Part shown: positions 60,926-64,000 of the stretch, in pieces
Layout: every line of letters starts with the position of its first letter
Position numbering within the stretch: position 1 is the first letter of the stretch
Assembly: GCA_029557895.1 (NCBI GenBank)
Contig: JAKQHT010000012.1
Location: 1-64,000, forward strand
Source: Bacteroidota bacterium
GTDB lineage: Bacteria > Bacteroidota > Bacteroidia > Flavobacteriales > Flavobacteriaceae
Direction: 5' to 3'
Length of the DNA: 64,000 nucleotides
The notes under the pieces: generated by a model
Database searches by the model: none
The model's input: the letters and a program-made list of their open reading frames with translations, nothing else
Told to the model about the DNA's origin: nothing
Made by a program: the position numbers and the translations under genes

Positions 60926-62257
60926 ATGAACAAGTCTATCAAATACCTTTATATCACTTTTTGGATTAGCTGCGCTGTTTATTTGGCGGTCAATGTGGTT
61001 TTTGGTGGGTTTGATTACCAGAGTTTTGATGAATTTCTGATAGATTTTGGCAAGTACCAGCTTTATGGTATCCTTCTTGGGTATTCCAATTATTTGTTCT
61101 TTGCTTATCTTGAAAAGCGGCTTTGGAACAAAACCGAGGAGCCTATTCGGATCATCATCGGATTATTGGGTTCCGTTATCATCACTGTCTTTGGTCTGTT
61201 CTTGCTCAATGCCTTTATGGTACTGGTGTTTGAGGGCAAATCGTGGCAGGATTTTATTACAATACTGCATTGGGGTCAGTTCAGCTTTGGGTTGTGGATT
61301 ACTTTATCTATTGTGGTCACGTTTTACATTATTTTCTTTTACAACAGGTACCAGCAAAATAAGGTAAAAGAGCAAAAATTCATAGCCGGTACAGCCAACG
61401 CCCAATTTGATGCCCTGAAAAACCAGCTCGACCCACACTTTCTGTTCAACAGCCTCAACGTGCTATCGAGCCTTATCGAGGAAAACCCTGATAACGCCCA
61501 AAAATTTACCACAGCACTATCAAAAGTCTACCGATATGTCCTCGAACAGAAAAATAAAGACCTTGTTTCTGTTGACGAAGAGTTGGATTTTGCACGTACT
61601 TATATGCTGTTGCTAAAAATGCGTTTTGAGGACAGTATCATATTTGACATACCCGAAAAGGCCACAAATCCAGATGCTAAAGTAGTACCGCTATCCTTGC
61701 AATTGTTGTTAGAAAATGCAGTGAAACACAACACTGTAACAAACAGCAGGCCCTTAAAAATAAGTATTAAAGAGGATGGTGGGATGTTGGTGGTCGAAAA
61801 CAACCTACAGCCAAAACAGGTCGTAAAAAAAGGCAGTGGAGTGGGTCTGGCCAACATCCAACAACGTTACGGCATTTTGACCAATAAAAAAGTAATCATC
61901 AATCAAAGGGCGGACAGTTTTGCAGTTGCATTACCAATGCTCACTAAACAATTATCAATTATGAATTTTGAATCAATGGAAAATCAGAAAGACGCTTACT
62001 ACAAAGCGAAGAAACGGGTTGAGGAAATCAAGGGGTTTTATGGCAATTTACTTTCGTTCTTTGTCGTCATGCCGTTCCTCATCTTCATTAATTACAGGAC
62101 CTCATGGGTATTTCAGTGGTTCTGGTTTCCTATGCTCGGGTGGGGCATGGGTATCATCTTCCACGCTTTTTCGGTATTTGGATACGGTAAATCGTGGGAA
62201 GAACGCAAGATTAGGGAAATCATGGAAAAAGACAAATTAAACAATACCTGGAACTAA
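60926..62257 (+). CDS. LytS-type sensor histidine kinase with C-terminal 2TM domain
   Basis: LDPHFLFNSLNVLSSLIEENPDNAQKF; LLLENAVKHNTV; C-terminal DAYYKAKKRVEEIKGFYGNLLSFFVV...GKSWEERKIREIMEK. Confidence 0.9.
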   Translation: MNKSIKYLYITFWISCAVYLAVNVVFGGFDYQSFDEFLIDFGKYQLYGILLGYSNYLFFAYLEKRLWNKTEEPIRIIIGLLGSVIITVFGLFLLNAFMVLVFEGKSWQDFITILHWGQFSFGLWITLSIVVTFYIIFFYNRYQQNKVKEQKFIAGTANAQFDALKNQLDPHFLFNSLNVLSSLIEENPDNAQKFTTALSKVYRYVLEQKNKDLVSVDEELDFARTYMLLLKMRFEDSIIFDIPEKATNPDAKVVPLSLQLLLENAVKHNTVTNSRPLKISIKEDGGMLVVENNLQPKQVVKKGSGVGLANIQQRYGILTNKKVIINQRADSFAVALPMLTKQLSIMNFESMENQKDAYYKAKKRVEEIKGFYGNLLSFFVVMPFLIFINYRTSWVFQWFWFPMLGWGMGIIFHAFSVFGYGKSWEERKIREIMEKDKLNNTWN

Positions 62258-62571
62258 TGAAAATCGACTATAATGAACAGGATCGCTATGATAGGGCGGT
62301 AAAAAAAGTAAAACAAATCAAAGGGTTTTATTCACATTTGCTGGTGTATATCGTCATCAACCTCATGATTTTTGTACTCAACGTGCAAGACCTTGAACCG
62401 GGCGAAAGCTATTTTCAGTGGCAGAACTTCTTGACGCTTTTCTTTTGGGGCATTGGCCTTTTGGCCCATGGTTTGAGCGTGTTCATTCCGGACATAATCC
62501 TCGGGAAAGGATGGGAAGAACGAAAAATAAAAGAATACATGGATAAACATAAAAATCAACAGTGGGAGTAA
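62257..62571 (+). CDS. 2TM domain protein
   Basis: RYDRAVKKVKQIKGFYSHLLVYIVINLMIF...GKGWEERKIKEYMDKH, paralogous to the kinase C-terminus. Confidence 0.87.
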   Translation: MKIDYNEQDRYDRAVKKVKQIKGFYSHLLVYIVINLMIFVLNVQDLEPGESYFQWQNFLTLFFWGIGLLAHGLSVFIPDIILGKGWEERKIKEYMDKHKNQQWE

Positions 62572-62691
62572 TTTGGGTTATGGGTTGAAGAACGATGAGC
62601 AATCCATAATCTGTGATGCCGTCCGTGATTTGTGCCTATGAATGTCCTTATATACTTAAAAAAACTAACCTATAACCAAAATAGAAAATCA

Positions 62692-63450
62692 ATGAATGTC
62701 ATCATCATAGAAGACGAAAAACCATCAGCAAGACGGTTGCAGCGGATGCTGAATGCTTTGGGCATTGAGACAGAAGTAATGCTTCACTCTGTGGAAGCAT
62801 CTATCAAATGGTTTGAAAGCAATCCGCATCCCGACCTGATTTTGTTGGATATCCAGTTGAGCGATGGACTTTCTTTTGAGATTTTTGAGGCTTTGGATAT
62901 CAAATCGTACGTGATTTTTACTACCGCCTATGATGAATATGCCCTTCAAGCCTTTAAATTGAACAGTATCGACTACCTGCTCAAGCCCATAGACAGCGAC
63001 GAGCTTAAAAACGCTGTGGAAAAATACAAGGCGCGCATCCCTATAAATCAACCTGTTTCGCTCGATTTTGACGAAATCAGGAAACTATTGGTAAACCCCA
63101 TAGAAAGGGAGTACAAAAAACGGTTTTCTGTAAAAGTGGGACAACACATAAAGTTGGTAAACATTGATGATGTGGCATGTTTTTACAGCGAAAACAAAGG
63201 CACATATGCGTTTACGAACGAAGGCCGAAACTTCTTGTTGGATGCAGCTCTTGATGACATAGGTGAAGAACTGTCGCCAAAAAAATTTTTTAGGGTGAGC
63301 CGAAAGTTTTACGTCAATATTGATGCAATCAAAGACATTGTGAGTTATACCAATTCCCGGCTGCAAATCAAGCTGCATCGGTTCAATGAGCAGGAAATCA
63401 TTGTGGCCCGGGAGCGGGTCAAGGAATTTAAGGACTGGATAGAGCGATAA
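62692..63450 (+). CDS. LytTR family response regulator
   Basis: MNVIIIEDEKPSARRLQRML; PDLILLDIQLSDGLSFEIF; FTTAYDEYALQAFKLNSIDYLLKP; LytTR C-terminus. ORF opens at 62632. Confidence 0.94.
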   Translation: MNVIIIEDEKPSARRLQRMLNALGIETEVMLHSVEASIKWFESNPHPDLILLDIQLSDGLSFEIFEALDIKSYVIFTTAYDEYALQAFKLNSIDYLLKPIDSDELKNAVEKYKARIPINQPVSLDFDEIRKLLVNPIEREYKKRFSVKVGQHIKLVNIDDVACFYSENKGTYAFTNEGRNFLLDAALDDIGEELSPKKFFRVSRKFYVNIDAIKDIVSYTNSRLQIKLHRFNEQEIIVARERVKEFKDWIER

Positions 63451-63687
63451 TCACTCCACAACAGACTGTCCCCGATGAGGTTTTAGAGCGTCCCTGACGC
63501 TTTTCAGGTCGGTTTCATCAATGACCATATAAGCAATGCTGTGCAGTTCGTTCAGCGTTTCTGTACCCGTGCCGGTAACGTTCAGTCCGGTTGCGGAGGC
63601 ATATTCGTTAAGGTGGATGCAATGGTGTTCTGCAATCTTCTCTGCGGTCGTACCCCTAAAATCCCAGATAAGCTTTAATTTACGCAT
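63451..63687 (-). CDS. small hypothetical protein
   Basis: MRKLKLIWDFRGTTAEKIAEHHCIHLNEYA...; ORF opens at 63714. Confidence 0.65.
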   Translation of the reverse strand: MRKLKLIWDFRGTTAEKIAEHHCIHLNEYASATGLNVTGTGTETLNELHSIAYMVIDETDLKSVRDALKPHRGQSVVE

Positions 63688-63988
63688 TGGACACAGATTG
63701 GCCATTTTCGGCAAAATTCTTGAAATTTTTCATATACTTCATCGTTTGCTTTTTGAAAGCATTCGGCATCAACCCGAGCATGGCGCGCATTTTAAAGTTC
63801 AAAGGTAAGTAATTGCAAATTGTTGTCCATTTGGTGCTTCCATTGGGCAATTCTACAAAATGGTTTTCGATATTGTTCACCAAGCCATCGGCAGTATAAG
63901 TACCGTGGAACTCACGAGGAAGTTTATTGTGGGTCACCGTTTCTATCAGTACCATTTTTCTGGTGCCGTTAGCATAAGTAAGCTTCAT
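63680..63988 (-). CDS. SRPBCC-like protein, possibly extending past the right window edge
   Basis: KMVLIETVTHNKLPREFHGTYTADGLVNNIENHFVELPNGSTKWTTICNY. Confidence 0.55.
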   Translation of the reverse strand: MKLTYANGTRKMVLIETVTHNKLPREFHGTYTADGLVNNIENHFVELPNGSTKWTTICNYLPLNFKMRAMLGLMPNAFKKQTMKYMKNFKNFAENGQSVSNA

Positions 63989-64000
63989 TTTGGCACCTAC

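Overview
The window looks like a Bacteroidetes/Flavobacteriaceae chromosome segment (TAnnTTTG-type promoters, PorV/PorQ family protein, KdsA, TypA, LytS/LytTR). About 4.6-49.5 kb is a large accessory surface/exo-polysaccharide locus. It holds about 17 glycosyltransferases, two tandem paralogous Wzx-type flippases, a Wzy-like polymerase/ligase, a WcaJ-type priming sugar transferase, an FdtA/FdtB-like amino-sugar pair, an ABC exporter, a secreted beta-helix protein, an asparagine-synthase-like ATP-PPase, a transglutaminase-like protein, and an unusual number of sulfotransferase-like genes (3 apparently intact, 3 damaged or remnant). Housekeeping genes flank it: kdsA, typA, pssA, lptB, tatC, kdsD, recQ, a PPIase and a LytS/LytTR system. 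ftsE lies inside the locus. Structure not shown by the ORF track: (1) an IS982-type transposase running off the left edge on the minus strand; (2) a degenerate IS982-type element at 17087-17695 whose end supplies the last codons and stop of a glycosyltransferase, plus a 126-bp internally deleted derivative at 18718-18843, the pair bracketing a sulfotransferase pseudogene; (3) a sulfotransferase whose PAPS-loop exon is separated from its body by a 7-T homopolymer frameshift; (4) a REPIN-like palindromic array (42348-43522; 6 full units and 2 half units) enclosing a small GIY-YIG nuclease whose stop codon lies inside a repeat arm. Item 4 is the best candidate for an under-described system. All family calls come from reading motifs by eye; no database search was run.
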